Assembly: GCA_964610575.1 (NCBI GenBank)
Contig: CAZSYX010000009.1
Coordinates: 1 to 64,000, forward strand
From: JADJWR01 sp964610575
GTDB taxonomy: Bacteria; Pseudomonadota; Gammaproteobacteria; Burkholderiales; Burkholderiaceae_F
DNA length: 64,000 bases
Direction of reading: 5' to 3'
Position numbers and translations under genes: made by a program. Position 1 is the stretch's first letter, and the number at the start of each line of letters is the position of its first letter. Shown here piece after piece: positions 18,632 to 27,882 of the stretch. Below the pieces are notes generated by a model. The model was not told the DNA's origin and made no database searches. It saw only the letters and a list, made by a program, of their open reading frames with translations.

Positions 18632-19849
18632 TCAGCGCGGCGGCGCGAAGCGGCGCCCGGCGAGCGCGATCCACGCCGCCAGCCCGACGCTCATCAGGCC
18701 CGTCGAGGCGATCGCCAGCGCCAGCGCCGAGTGCATCACCAGCGGCGAGAGCAGGCCGGCGACGATGCCGTTGGCGACGCTGCCGATGACCGCCTGCAGC
18801 GAGGAGGCGAGCCCGCGCCGCTCCGGCACCACGTCGAGCAGCATCAGCGTGACTACCGGCGTGAGCAGCGCCCAGCCGAGCGAATACACCGCGATCGGCC
18901 ACATCGACCAGGCCGCGTGCGCTTCGAAGAGCGCGTTGGCGGCGATGTTCACGAGCGAGATCGTCGCCATGATTGCGTAGCCCCAGCGCACCTGGCGGCG
19001 CGGCTCGATGCGGCCGGCCAGCCGGCCGCTGACCCACGCGCCGGCCATGATGCCGGCGATGTTGATCACGAAGAACCAGAAGAACTGTGTCGGCGCCAGG
19101 TGCAGCAGTTCGCCGAGGAATGCCGGCGTCGACAGCACGTACAGGAACATGCCGTTGAACGGAACGCCGCTGGCCAGCGCCAGCAGAATGAAGCGCGGAT
19201 TGCCGAGCAGGCTTGCGTAGCCGCGCATCAGGTTGCGCAGGTTGAACGGCTGCCGGCCGGAGGCATGCAGCGTCTCGGGCAGCAGTCGGAAGTTGGCAAG
19301 CCACAGCAGCGCAGCGAGGGCGGCCAGGAACCAGAAGATCGACTGCCAGCCCACGTGCGCGAACAGCACGCCGCCGATCAACGGCGCGATCGCCGGCGCG
19401 ACGCCGAAGAAAAGCGTCACCTGCGACATCACGCGCTGCGCGTCGGCCGGCGGGAACATGTCGCGGATCACCGCGCGCGAGACGACGGTGCCGGCCCCGG
19501 TGGCCAGACCCTGCAGCGCGCGGAATCCGATCAGTTGTGCCGGCGAGGCCGCCAGCGCGCAGCCGATCGACGCGAGCGTGAACACCGCTACGCCGCCGAG
19601 GATCACCGGCCGGCGGCCGAAGCTGTCGGCGAGCGCCCCGTGAAACAGGTTCATGAAGCCGAAGCCGAACAGGTACGCCGAAAGCGTCTGCTGCATCTGC
19701 AGCGGACTGGCCGAAAGCGTCTTCGCAATGCCGGAGAACGCCGGCAGGTAAGTGTCGATCGAGAACGGCCCGAGCATGCTCAGGCAGGCGAGCAGCATCG
19801 CCAGCGCCCAGCGCGGCGCGGTCCACAGTTGGGCGGCGTTCGGGTTCAA
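18632..19849 (-). CDS. Bcr/CflA-type MFS multidrug efflux transporter
   Basis: About 405 residues, 12 predicted membrane helices. It starts with the family hallmark MLGPFSIDTYLPAF in the first helix, then the MFS motif GALADSFGRRPVILGG between helices 2 and 3 and the antiporter-type region RALQGLATGAGTVVSRAVIRDMF. It probably exports drugs with proton exchange. The start is uncertain. A TTG at 19849 would give an N-terminal segment MNPNAAQLWTAPRWALAM before the first helix. The first in-frame ATG, at 19798, would start right at helix 1. Neither has a clear ribosome-binding site. The gene is divergent from the cysteine synthase gene. Confidence 0.85.
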   Translation of the reverse strand: MNPNAAQLWTAPRWALAMLLACLSMLGPFSIDTYLPAFSGIAKTLSASPLQMQQTLSAYLFGFGFMNLFHGALADSFGRRPVILGGVAVFTLASIGCALAASPAQLIGFRALQGLATGAGTVVSRAVIRDMFPPADAQRVMSQVTLFFGVAPAIAPLIGGVLFAHVGWQSIFWFLAALAALLWLANFRLLPETLHASGRQPFNLRNLMRGYASLLGNPRFILLALASGVPFNGMFLYVLSTPAFLGELLHLAPTQFFWFFVINIAGIMAGAWVSGRLAGRIEPRRQVRWGYAIMATISLVNIAANALFEAHAAWSMWPIAVYSLGWALLTPVVTLMLLDVVPERRGLASSLQAVIGSVANGIVAGLLSPLVMHSALALAIASTGLMSVGLAAWIALAGRRFAPPR

Positions 19850-19966
19850 GTTGGCGAGCCGAAGGTTGCCGGCCGAGGGTAACCGAATAAGCAAATAGCG
19901 CCGCGGGCTGCCGCACCGCCTGCCGTTGTGGGATTCTCTGCAATCGAGCCGTACGGGGAGTCCGCG

Positions 19967-20890
19967 ATGAAGGCCGCCAGCATCCTGCACACCATCGGCA
20001 ACACGCCGCACATCCGCATCAATCGCCTGTTCGGCGGCGGCTGCGAGGTGTGGGTCAAGTCGGAGCGGGCCAATCCCGGCGGCTCGATCAAGGACCGCAT
20101 CGCGCTCGCCATGGTCGAGGACGCCGAGGCGCGCGGGGTGCTGAAGCCCGGCGGCACGATCATCGAGCCGACCTCCGGTAACACCGGCATCGGCCTGGCG
20201 ATGGTGGCCGCGGTGAAGGGCTACAAGCTGATTCTGGTGATGCCGGAGAGCATGAGCATCGAGCGGCGCCGGCTGATGCTCGCCTACGGCGCCAGCTTCG
20301 ACCTCACGCCGCGCGAGCAGGGCATGAAAGGCGCCATCGCCCGCGCCGAGCAGCTGCTCGCCGAGACGCCCGGCGCGTGGATGCCGCAGCAGTTCGACAA
20401 CCCGGCCAACATCGCCGTGCACGCGCGCACCACCGCGCAGGAGATCCTCGCCGACTTTGCCGATGGCGTCGATGCGCTGATCACCGGTGTGGGCACCGGC
20501 GGCCACATCACCGGCTGCGCGCAGGTGCTCAAGAAGGCCTGGCCGAAGCTGAAGGTCTTCGCGGTGGAGCCGTCCGCCTCGCCGGTGATCTCCGGCGGCG
20601 CCGCGGCGCCGCACCCGATCCAGGGCATCGGCGCCGGCTTCGTACCCACCAACCTGCACACCACGCTCCTCGACGGCGTGATCAGGGTCGAGGCCGAGGA
20701 CGCGCGCGAGATGGCGCGCCGCGCCGCGCGCGAGGAGGGCATGCTCATCGGCATCAGCTCCGGCGCGACGCTGGCGGCGATCGCGCAGAAGCTGCCGGAA
20801 CTGCCCACCGGCAGCCGCGTGATCGGCTTCAACTACGACACCGGCGAACGCTACCTGTCGACCGAGGGCTTCCTGCCGACCGTGGGCTGA
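19967..20890 (+). CDS. cysteine synthase (O-acetylserine sulfhydrylase)
   Basis: 307-residue PLP enzyme that makes cysteine from O-acetylserine and sulfide. The PLP lysine is in ANPGGSIKDR (about residue 44), the substrate loop is EPTSGNTGIGLAM, the phosphate-binding loop is TGVGTGGHITG and the C-terminal PLP-ring site is GISSGAT. Length and motifs fit CysK; CysM is possible, so no symbol is assigned. GGGGAG at 19955-19960 supports the ATG at 19967. Confidence 0.9.
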   Translation: MKAASILHTIGNTPHIRINRLFGGGCEVWVKSERANPGGSIKDRIALAMVEDAEARGVLKPGGTIIEPTSGNTGIGLAMVAAVKGYKLILVMPESMSIERRRLMLAYGASFDLTPREQGMKGAIARAEQLLAETPGAWMPQQFDNPANIAVHARTTAQEILADFADGVDALITGVGTGGHITGCAQVLKKAWPKLKVFAVEPSASPVISGGAAAPHPIQGIGAGFVPTNLHTTLLDGVIRVEAEDAREMARRAAREEGMLIGISSGATLAAIAQKLPELPTGSRVIGFNYDTGERYLSTEGFLPTVG

Positions 20891-20992
20891 CCCGCCGGCC
20901 CGCGCGGTGCCGTGGCAGCGACATGCCGGCTGCCACGCTCACCGCGTGTCGGTACGTATCATCCGCGGCTTTCGCCTGTCCGCCTTGCTTCC

Positions 20993-23068
20993 ATGGCTGT
21001 CGCCGCTTCGCCCAACGTCGCCGTTTCGCCCGCCGCTGTCGCGCCTTATGCGGCGACGATCTTCCTGTCGGCGTTCCTGCTGTTCCTCGTGCAGCCGATC
21101 ATCGCCAAGCAGATCCTGCCGTGGTTCGGCGGCGCCTCCAGCGTGTGGACCACCTGCCTGGTGTTCTTCCAGAGCGCGCTGCTCGCCGGTTATGCCTACG
21201 CCGACGCCACCACCCGGTTAGGCAGCCGGCGGCAGACGCTGCTTCACATTGCGCTGCTGCTGATCTCGCTGGCCACGCTGCCGATCCTTGCCGCCGACAG
21301 CTGGAAGCCGCAGGGCGACGAGGCGCCGATCGCGCGCATCCTGCTGCTGCTCGCGGTGACCATCGGCCTGCCGTACTTCCTGCTGTCGACCACCACGCCG
21401 CTGCTGCAGTCGTGGTACTGGCGGCGCTTCCGCACGGTGGTGCCGTACCGGTTGTTCGCGCTGTCGAACTTCGCCTCGCTGCTCGCGCTGCTCGGCTTCC
21501 CGGTGCTCGCCGAGCCGTGGTTCGACCTCACCCAACTCGGTTACGCGTGGTCGATCCTGTACGCCGCGTTCGTCGCCCTGTGCGTGCACACGGCCTGGCG
21601 CTCGCTGCGGGCTTCGCCCGAGAGCGAGGTCAAGGCGGTGGCCGCGGCCACCGTCCATGCAACGAAGGTCGCGCCGCCCAGCGCCGCCAAGCAGTCGCTG
21701 TGGCTGGTGCTCTCCGCGATGGGCTCGGTGATGCTGCTGGCGGTGACCAACCACGTGACACAGAACATCGCCAGCGTGCCGTTCCTCTGGGTGGTGCCGC
21801 TGTCGCTGTACCTGCTGACCTTCATCCTCTGCTTCGACCACCCGCGCTGGTACGTGCGGCCGCTCTTCTTCGGCGCGGCGCTGCTGCTGGTGCCGGCGAT
21901 GGCCTGGCAGATCGCATCGCTCGAGCTGCGCAGCGCCGTGCCGCTGTACTTCGCCGGGCTGTTCGTCGCCTGCATGGTCTGCCACGGCGAGCTGGCGCGT
22001 GCCAAGCCCGCGCCCGAGCACCTGACGCGCTTCTACCTGATGCTGTCGATGGGCGGCGCGGCCGGTGCGGTGCTGGTGGCGCTGGTCGCGCCGAACGTGC
22101 TCTCCGGCTACTTCGAGCTGAACATCGTGCTGGTGCTGCTGGCGTTGCTGCTTGCGACGCAGTTGGCTGGAGTCGCACGCTGGGTTGCGTTGCTGGCCGC
22201 GCTCGTGACCGGCTGGTTCGCGGTCAACGCAGCGATCGAATACGGCGCCGGCAAGCGGGTGATGGAGCGCGACTTCTACGGCGTGGTGCGCACGCACGAT
22301 CGCGAGGTCAACGGCGTGAACTACCGCGCCATGCTGCACGGCGCGATCATGCACGGCGGCCAGCTGCTCGATCCGCAATACCGCGGCCAGGCGGCCGACT
22401 ACTTCGGCCCCACCTCGGGCTACGGGCGGCTGTTCGCGGCGCTCGCCGACGTCCGGCCTGGCCCGCGACGGATTGGCGTCATTGGCCTGGGTGCCGGTGT
22501 GGTCGCCGCCTACGGACGGGCCGGCGACACGATGATCTTCTACGAGATCAGCCCGAAGGTGATCGAGATCGAGCGGCGCGAGTTCACCTTCCTGCGCGAC
22601 TCGCCGGCAAGGAACGAGGTGATCCTCGGCGACGGCCGCCTGAGCCTGGAGAAGGAACTGAAGAGCCGTGGGTCGCGCGGCTACGACGTGCTCGGCATCG
22701 ACGCATTCTCGGGCGACTCGGTGCCGATGCACCTGGTCACGCGCGAGGCGATGGCGCTGTATGTGCGCCATCTTGCGCCCGACGGAGTGATCGTCTTTCA
22801 GGCCACCAATCGCTACGTCGAGCTGGCGCCGGTGATCAAGCGCCTGGCCGCCGAGCAGGGCATGGAAGCGGTGCTGATCTCCGACTGGCCGGACAGCCAG
22901 GAGGGCGTCGGCTACTGGATGTCAGCCACCGACCAGGTGCTGGTCACGCGCAACAGCAAGCTGCTGCAGCATCCGCGCATCCTCGAGGCGTCGGAGCGGA
23001 TCGAAGAGCGATTCGACCTGCCGACGTTCACCGATGCGCGGCACAATCTGTTCCGGATCCTGAAGTAG
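20993..23068 (+). CDS. membrane protein fused to a spermidine-synthase-like domain
   Basis: 691 residues. The N-terminal half carries about ten hydrophobic helices (from TIFLSAFLLFLVQPIIAKQILPWFGG, a signature of fused MFS/spermidine-synthase proteins). The C-terminal half, from about residue 470, is a Rossmann aminopropyltransferase/methyltransferase-like domain: VIGLGAGVVAAYG, an acidic strand end FYEISPKVIEIE, and ILGDGRLSLEKE, then DVLGIDAFSGDSVP. The role is not established; polyamine-like synthesis coupled to export is a guess. The ATG at 20993 was chosen over an upstream start because the hydrophobic region begins about 25 residues later. Its 3' end recurs in decayed form after vapBC. 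Confidence 0.85.
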   Translation: MAVAASPNVAVSPAAVAPYAATIFLSAFLLFLVQPIIAKQILPWFGGASSVWTTCLVFFQSALLAGYAYADATTRLGSRRQTLLHIALLLISLATLPILAADSWKPQGDEAPIARILLLLAVTIGLPYFLLSTTTPLLQSWYWRRFRTVVPYRLFALSNFASLLALLGFPVLAEPWFDLTQLGYAWSILYAAFVALCVHTAWRSLRASPESEVKAVAAATVHATKVAPPSAAKQSLWLVLSAMGSVMLLAVTNHVTQNIASVPFLWVVPLSLYLLTFILCFDHPRWYVRPLFFGAALLLVPAMAWQIASLELRSAVPLYFAGLFVACMVCHGELARAKPAPEHLTRFYLMLSMGGAAGAVLVALVAPNVLSGYFELNIVLVLLALLLATQLAGVARWVALLAALVTGWFAVNAAIEYGAGKRVMERDFYGVVRTHDREVNGVNYRAMLHGAIMHGGQLLDPQYRGQAADYFGPTSGYGRLFAALADVRPGPRRIGVIGLGAGVVAAYGRAGDTMIFYEISPKVIEIERREFTFLRDSPARNEVILGDGRLSLEKELKSRGSRGYDVLGIDAFSGDSVPMHLVTREAMALYVRHLAPDGVIVFQATNRYVELAPVIKRLAAEQGMEAVLISDWPDSQEGVGYWMSATDQVLVTRNSKLLQHPRILEASERIEERFDLPTFTDARHNLFRILK

Positions 23069-23116
23069 TGTCTGCGGCAGACCCGACACGGTCGCGGCCC
23101 ACCTGCCGGCCATTGA

Positions 23117-23135
23117 ATATATACTACGTATATAT
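23117..23135. promoter_or_regulatory. AT-rich palindrome, candidate VapB operator/promoter
   Basis: Perfect inverted repeat ATATATAC-TAC-GTATATAT, 20 nt before the vapB ATG, in an otherwise GC-rich region. It contains -10-like TATACT. Antitoxins of this class bind palindromes over their own promoter, so this is the probable autoregulatory site. Confidence 0.7.
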
Positions 23136-23155
23136 GAACTGACCGGAGGGGAGCG

Positions 23156-23401
23156 ATGAAGGAACGTACCGCCAAGCTCTTCCGCAACGGCAGCAGCCAG
23201 GCGGTTCGCCTGCCGGCGGAGTTCCGGTTCGCCGGAGACGAGGTTCGAATCCGCCGGGACCCGGGGACGGGTGAAGTGGTGCTGTCGCCGGTTACGGCGA
23301 GCTGGGACGAGTTTTTCGCGCAGCGTGAGCGCACGCCGCAGCGTCGCGGCTTTCTGGCGCGCCGTCGCGACCGGGCGCCGCAGGAGCGGGAACTGTTCTG
23401 A
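23156..23401 (+). CDS. vapB: VapB-type antitoxin (SpoVT/AbrB fold)
   Basis: 81 residues. The N-terminal swapped-hairpin DNA-binding motif is AKLFRNGSSQAVRLPAEFRF (residues 5-24), characteristic of VagC/VapB antitoxins. The C-terminal part (WDEFFAQRERTPQRR...) would wrap the toxin. GGAGGGGAG precedes the ATG. The last base of its TGA is the first base of the vapC ATG, giving tight coupling that ensures antitoxin is made before toxin. Confidence 0.9.
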   Translation: MKERTAKLFRNGSSQAVRLPAEFRFAGDEVRIRRDPGTGEVVLSPVTASWDEFFAQRERTPQRRGFLARRRDRAPQERELF

Positions 23402-23811
23402 TGCCGCGCTTCATGCTCGACACCGACATCTGCAGCTACGTGATCCGTGGCACGTCGGTGGAACTGGACCAGCGGCTCCGCGAGCAGGAACCGGGCGCGC
23501 TGTGCATGTCGGTGGTGACACGGGCGGAACTCCTGTACGGCGTCCGGCGTAAGCCGGGATCGGCGCGGCTGGAGCGGCTGGTGTCGGCGTTCCTCGAGCG
23601 GGTGGCGAGCCTGCCGTGGGACGACGAGTGCGCGGTGCACTACGCCGAGATCCGCGCCGGCCTGGAAAAGCGCGGCCAGTTGATCGGCAACCTGGACCTG
23701 ATGATTGCCGCGCATGCGCGCGCGGTCGGGCTGGTGCTGGTGTCCAACAACGAGCGCCACTTCGGCCATGTGCCCCGGTTGACGCTGCAGAACTGGACAC
23801 GCGCAGGGTGA
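23401..23811 (+). CDS. vapC: VapC-type PIN-domain ribonuclease toxin
   Basis: 136 residues. PIN-domain acidic centre: Asp7 in MLDTDICSYVIRG, Glu43 in SVVTRAELLYG, Asp99 in GNLDLMIAAHA, and the SNNERHF segment near residues 115-121. VapC toxins cleave tRNA or rRNA when freed from VapB, but the target here is unknown. All usual catalytic acids are present, so the toxin is probably active. The pair sits between the fusion gene and a decayed copy of that gene's 3' end. Confidence 0.92.
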   Translation: MPRFMLDTDICSYVIRGTSVELDQRLREQEPGALCMSVVTRAELLYGVRRKPGSARLERLVSAFLERVASLPWDDECAVHYAEIRAGLEKRGQLIGNLDLMIAAHARAVGLVLVSNNERHFGHVPRLTLQNWTRAG

Positions 23812-23876
23812 GCCGGCCTCCCGGCGATTGTGGCAAGGGCCGCCCGACCAAGGATGGGAGAGGGGCGATCCCGGCC

Positions 23877-24064
23877 CGCGCGGCTACGACGTGCTCGGCA
23901 TTGCCGCTGTTTCGAGCGACTCGGTGCCGATGCACCGGGTCACCCGCGGTTCGAAGCTGCTGCAGCATCCGCGAATCCTCGAGGCGCCGGAACGGATGTC
24001 CGAGCGGTTCGACCTGCCGACGTTCACCGATGCGCGGCACACCCTGTTCCGGGTACTGAAGTAA
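23877..24064 (+). pseudogene. decayed copy of the 3' end of the spermidine-synthase-like fusion gene
   Basis: Encodes RGYDVLGIAAVSSDSVPMHRVTR, joined directly to GSKLLQHPRILEAPERMSERF and DLPTFTDARHTLFRVLK. These match the segments at 22674-22744 and 22952-23068 of the intact gene, which has EAMALYV...DQVLVTRN in between. The missing 207 bp (69 codons) lies exactly between two copies of CTGGTCACGCGC in the intact gene (22733-22744 and 22940-22951), the expected result of slippage between direct repeats. No N-terminal part is present. It is a remnant of a second tandem copy. Confidence 0.85.
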
Positions 24065-24104
24065 GGTCGTCGGGAAGTATCGAGACCTGAACGGCGTTCA
24101 GTTG

Positions 24105-24510
24105 ATGCGAATCCGATCGACGCGCTTGCTGCTGACCGTGCTTGCGCTCGCGTTGAGCCCGGCTCGCGGCCAGACTGCCGAGCCGCCGTCCACGACCCAC
24201 CCGCCAAATCGTCAAATGACTCGCGACCTTCAGTCGATGACCGACACTGCGCTCGACGAGGCAGCGCGCCATGCGAAGCTCGACCGCGCGAGGCTGAAGG
24301 TGATCAGTGCCGAGTACGTGACTTGGTCCGACGGCTCGTTGGGCTGCCCGCAACCGGGCCTGGCGTACACGCAGGCGCTCGTTCCCGGTTATCGCATTCG
24401 CGTGCAGGCGGGTGTCGAGGTCCTCGACTTCCACGCCAGCCGGCGGGGGGCAACTCGTGCTGTGTCCGTCGGGCCGTTCGGCGGAGCCCGTCGCCGGCAA
24501 CGACAAGTAG
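24105..24510 (+). pseudogene. small secreted protein, frameshifted near its C-terminus
   Basis: Signal peptide MRIRSTRLLLTVLALALSPARG, then a mature part containing WSDGSLGCPQPGLAYTQALVPGYRIRVQAG and LDFHASRR. At the six-G run 24445-24450 the frame changes. With one G removed, the next codons read GQLVLCPSGRSAEPVAGNDK and stop at 24508-24510, a sensible secreted-protein end of 134 residues. As assembled, the frame instead runs on into unrelated Arg-rich sequence. It is probably an intact gene with a sequencing indel, or a recent loss. Function unknown. Confidence 0.65.
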
Positions 24511-24555
24511 CCCCCGGCCGCGCCCGTCGCAGCGTTATTCGCTGGCCGGAACCGA

Positions 24556-24590
24556 CAAAGAAAAATGCCCCGGAGAGTGCTCCCCGGGGC
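24556..24590 (-). terminator. Rho-independent terminator of the S8 peptidase gene
   Basis: Stem GCCCCGG/CCGGGGC (24567-24573/24584-24590), followed on the minus strand by ATTTTTCTTT (24556-24566 on the + strand reads AAAGAAAAAT). It lies 35 nt past the subtilase stop codon. Confidence 0.8.
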
Positions 24591-24624
24591 GTTTCGAGAA
24601 AGACCGCGATTTCGGTCGCGTCGT

Positions 24625-27557
24625 CTACGGATCGACGCGCACGATGGTCGGGTTCGGCATGCCGGCCGCACCACCGTAGGCCACTGACCCCAGGTACTTC
24701 GTGCCGGCGGCCAGACCGCTGAAGCTCAGGCCGATGGTGCCGGTGACCGCCGATGCGGGCGCGGTGACGCTCATATTGCCCGCGGCCGCCGAGTCCAGCA
24801 GCCAGGTATGCAGCTTGAACGGACTGCTGCCGACGACGCCCCAACCCTGGACGACCACGGTGTAGTCGCCGGTCGGCGGATTCAGCAGGTTCACCTCCTC
24901 GGCCGAAGTGCCGCTGCCGCTGGCGCCGACGATCGTGCCGGCGCTGTTGGCCACACACAGGTCGATGTCAGCGCCCGGTGACACATCGGCGTCGAACAGC
25001 GAGAAGCGGGCGTAGGTCGTGCCTGCCGGGATGGTCACCGGGATCAACTGCGCGTTCGGCGAAGTCAACGAGCAAGCGCTGTCGGTCGGATCGTCCGCAA
25101 CCGTGCCTGGGGTGATCGTCGCCGGAACCAGGCCCCGCGCGGTGGCCGAGAAGGGCCCCGTATAGCCGAACGTCACCGGGTACGAGACCGCGCCGCCGGT
25201 CGAAGAGACGGAGGCTGGCGCTGCGAGCGCAACCGGCCGCACGACGATCGGGCTGCGCACGGTGTAGCCGCCGCCGGTCCAAGTGAGCTGGCCGCCGGTG
25301 TAGGCGTTGAGTGTTGCCGTGGTGCGGGTGAAGGTAACGGTAGACGAGCCTTCCTGCCCCGGCGCGAGAGTCAGCGAAGCCGGCGACACGACGGTCGTGA
25401 AGCCGCCCGTCCCGGTGACGCTGGCGCTGATGGTCAAGGGCTTGCCGCTGACGTTCTTGAGCTTGCGCTTGATCGTCTGCACGCCGGCCAGGTCGCCGAT
25501 CGCGATCGAAGCCTGGTTCAGGTCGCTGGCATCCTTGGAATAACCCGCCGCCCACAGCGCGCTGCAGGTGGCTTCCAGGCCCTGGGGCTGCGTGGCGCAG
25601 ATCAACGCCAGCCAGTCGTTGAAACCCGAGTCATAGACCAGGCCCGGGTCCATCGCGCTGTTCGGCTGCACGTGACCGGCGCCCTGGCGGAAGATCAGCA
25701 CCGGATTGGTGTTCGGCGCCGGCGTGCCACCGTCGAGCACGTCGTAGGCCGTCGTCATCAGCGCCGACTTGATCGCCATCGGCGACCAGCTCGGGTACTT
25801 CTCCTTCATCAGCGCGGCGAGGCCGGCGACATGCGGGCTCGACATGGAGGTGCCGCTGTACAAGTCGAAGTCACGCCCGCGGTTTCCCGGAGGCGCCACG
25901 GCCGCGAGGATGTCCTGCCCCGGGGCGATCAGGTCGGGCTTCAGGATGTCGCCGTTGCCGGCCAGCAGCGGGCCACGAGAGGAGAACGAGGCCGTAAACG
26001 GCGCCGGCGCGTTATAGACGATCGTCGCCTGGTTGATCGTCGCTGTCGCGCCCGACGTGGCCGCATAGGCCTTGACGGCGGCGCGATCGGTGCTCTGCAG
26101 ATGCACCGTGGGCACGAAGTGGAAGTCGGCGTTGAGCGAACTGGCACTGGTATTGACGAGCACCATGCCGACGCCGCCCGCCTCCTGCACAGCCAGGCTC
26201 TTGTTGACTCGTGCGGTCACGCCGCGGTCGCAGAGAACGATCTTGCCCTTGACCTTGGCGGGATCGAGCACGTTGCCGCCGTCGAGTCGATGAACGGGGC
26301 GGGTCCAAAGGCTGTGGCGACCGAAGCGCCAGAGTAGGTTACGCCGTTGCCCAAAGTGACCGAGCCCTGGCCGTCGCGGTTGTGCGTGCCCGCGGCCACC
26401 GTCGTGAGCCACGGCCCGGGGTGTGCGACCGTCGACGTCGTCGGTCCGCTGTTGCCGGCGGAGGCTGCGACGAATACGCCGGCGTCGGCCGCGAACAGGA
26501 ACGCGATCTCGACCGGATCGCGGAAGTTCGTGCGCGAGCCGCTGATCGAGAAGTTGATCACGTCGACGCCATCGGCCACTGCTTGGTCGATTGCCGCCAC
26601 GCTGTCGGTGGTGAAGCACGAGCCGCCGGTGCCGGTTTCCCAGCAGACCTTGTAGGCGGCAATCCGCGCGCGTGGCGCGATGCCGCTCACCGGGCCGAAG
26701 ACCGCAGCCGGGCCGGTCGTCGGCACCTTCTCATTGCCGCCCGCGGTGCTGGCCGTGTGGGTGCCGTGGCCACCGAAGTCGCGCGGCGAGTTGTATTCCC
26801 ACGGCAGCTGCGCATCGATGCCCGCGTTACCGCCCCAGCCCGCGTTGTAGTAACGCGCGCCGATCAGCTTCTGGTTGCAGTGCGAGGCATTGAATGCTTC
26901 GCCGGGCGTGCACTTGCCGTGCCAGCCGGGGATCTGCTGATAACTGAGCTTGCCGTCCTTGGTGGCGTTGCCGTTGGTGCCGGTCCGATCGGAGAAGCTG
27001 AGGCTCTCCGGCCAAATGCCGCCGTCGACGATGCCGATGATCACGCCCTCGCCCTTGGTCTGCGACCAGGCGCCGCCGGGCGCCGTCAGGCCGAGGAAGT
27101 CCGGTGTCGACGAGGTGTCGAGCGTGCGCGCCTCGTCCTTGGTCACCGCCAGCACGCCTTTGGTCTGCGCGAGCTTGGCCGCTTGCTCCGCGGTCAGTTC
27201 AGCGGCGAAGCCGTTGAAGACGTAGCCGTAGCTGTGCAGCTTCCTGCCGCCGCCGACGCTGGCCAGCACTGCGTCCTGCCGCGAGGCAAGAAAAGCCATG
27301 TAGCCAACAACCGCCGGCGAGTTCGGGTCGATCTTCTGGCCCCTGCGTGGCTTGGTGGCCGTGTAGCCCTTGATGCCACCCCGATAGGCGACGACGGGAT
27401 CTTCGGCCAACTGGACAATGTAGGCGTTGTTCTTGACCTGCCTCTCGACCGCCCCTTTCGCTTCCCCGCCCGGCGCGGCGCTGACCAACATCGGCGCCGA
27501 CATTGTCGCGGCGGCGCAGTGATCGAACGATTGATGTCCGGGCGTGCCCGCCTGCAA
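24625..27557 (-). pseudogene. S8 family serine peptidase (subtilase) with PA domain, frameshifted
   Basis: About 975 residues across two frames. N-terminal part (27557 to about 26290): inhibitor I9-like propeptide NAYIVQLAEDPVVAYRGG, catalytic Asp in GIVDGGIWPES and catalytic His in GGHGTHTAST. After a one-base deletion near 26278-26292 (APFIDS | DGGNVLDPAKVKG) the second frame carries the protease-associated insert GKIVLCDRGVTARVNKSL, the catalytic Ser in GTSMSSPHVAGLAAL, a fibronectin-like domain and a pre-peptidase C-terminal-type domain (DIDLCVANSAG...). It is probably a secreted protease. No clean signal peptide is seen. An adjacent frame upstream (LKPTVRVAGGHARTSIVRSL) might have supplied it, so a second indel is possible. 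Confidence 0.82.
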
Positions 27558-27882
27558 CTCGGACTGTGGGTTTCAACTCTTGCACGCGGGTCGCACGCCC
27601 ACGTCGACTCCTCCCCAGGCAACCCAGCCCTCTTGTTCTTGTCTTGAGCAAGAGCTGTGGCTTTGCGGCCCCGCCTCGCGACGGGTGTGCCCTTCGACCT
27701 TTGCAGCGGAGCGAAACGTACCTTGGCTTCCTGATCGAAGCAAGCGCTAACGCGTGTTGACGCGGCTGCGCCGTTCAGCCTTTCCCTCCTAGGGCGATTT
27801 ATGGGGCACCCGCCGTTGGAGCTTCCTTGCTGTGTTGCAGCGCACTCGCCTGGTGGCCGCTACTCCAGCATGACAACGCAAA
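27558..27882. other. 325-nt non-coding gap
   Basis: Lies upstream of the subtilase and downstream of aceE, both on the minus strand. It is less GC-biased than its surroundings. I see a short TCTTG...CAAGA inverted repeat near 27634-27653 but no gene, no T-tract terminator and no recognisable operator. It presumably holds the subtilase promoter. Confidence 0.5.

Noticed and set aside
23134..23142. Mini-ORF (ATG AAC TGA) inside the vapB leader
   Set aside because: Three codons without a ribosome-binding site; it arises from the operator palindrome.
27199..27651. Alternative Arg-rich minus-strand frame at the subtilase N-terminus
   Set aside because: It has no protease features past about 27503 and is a shadow; at most its first 20 codons might be the displaced signal region.
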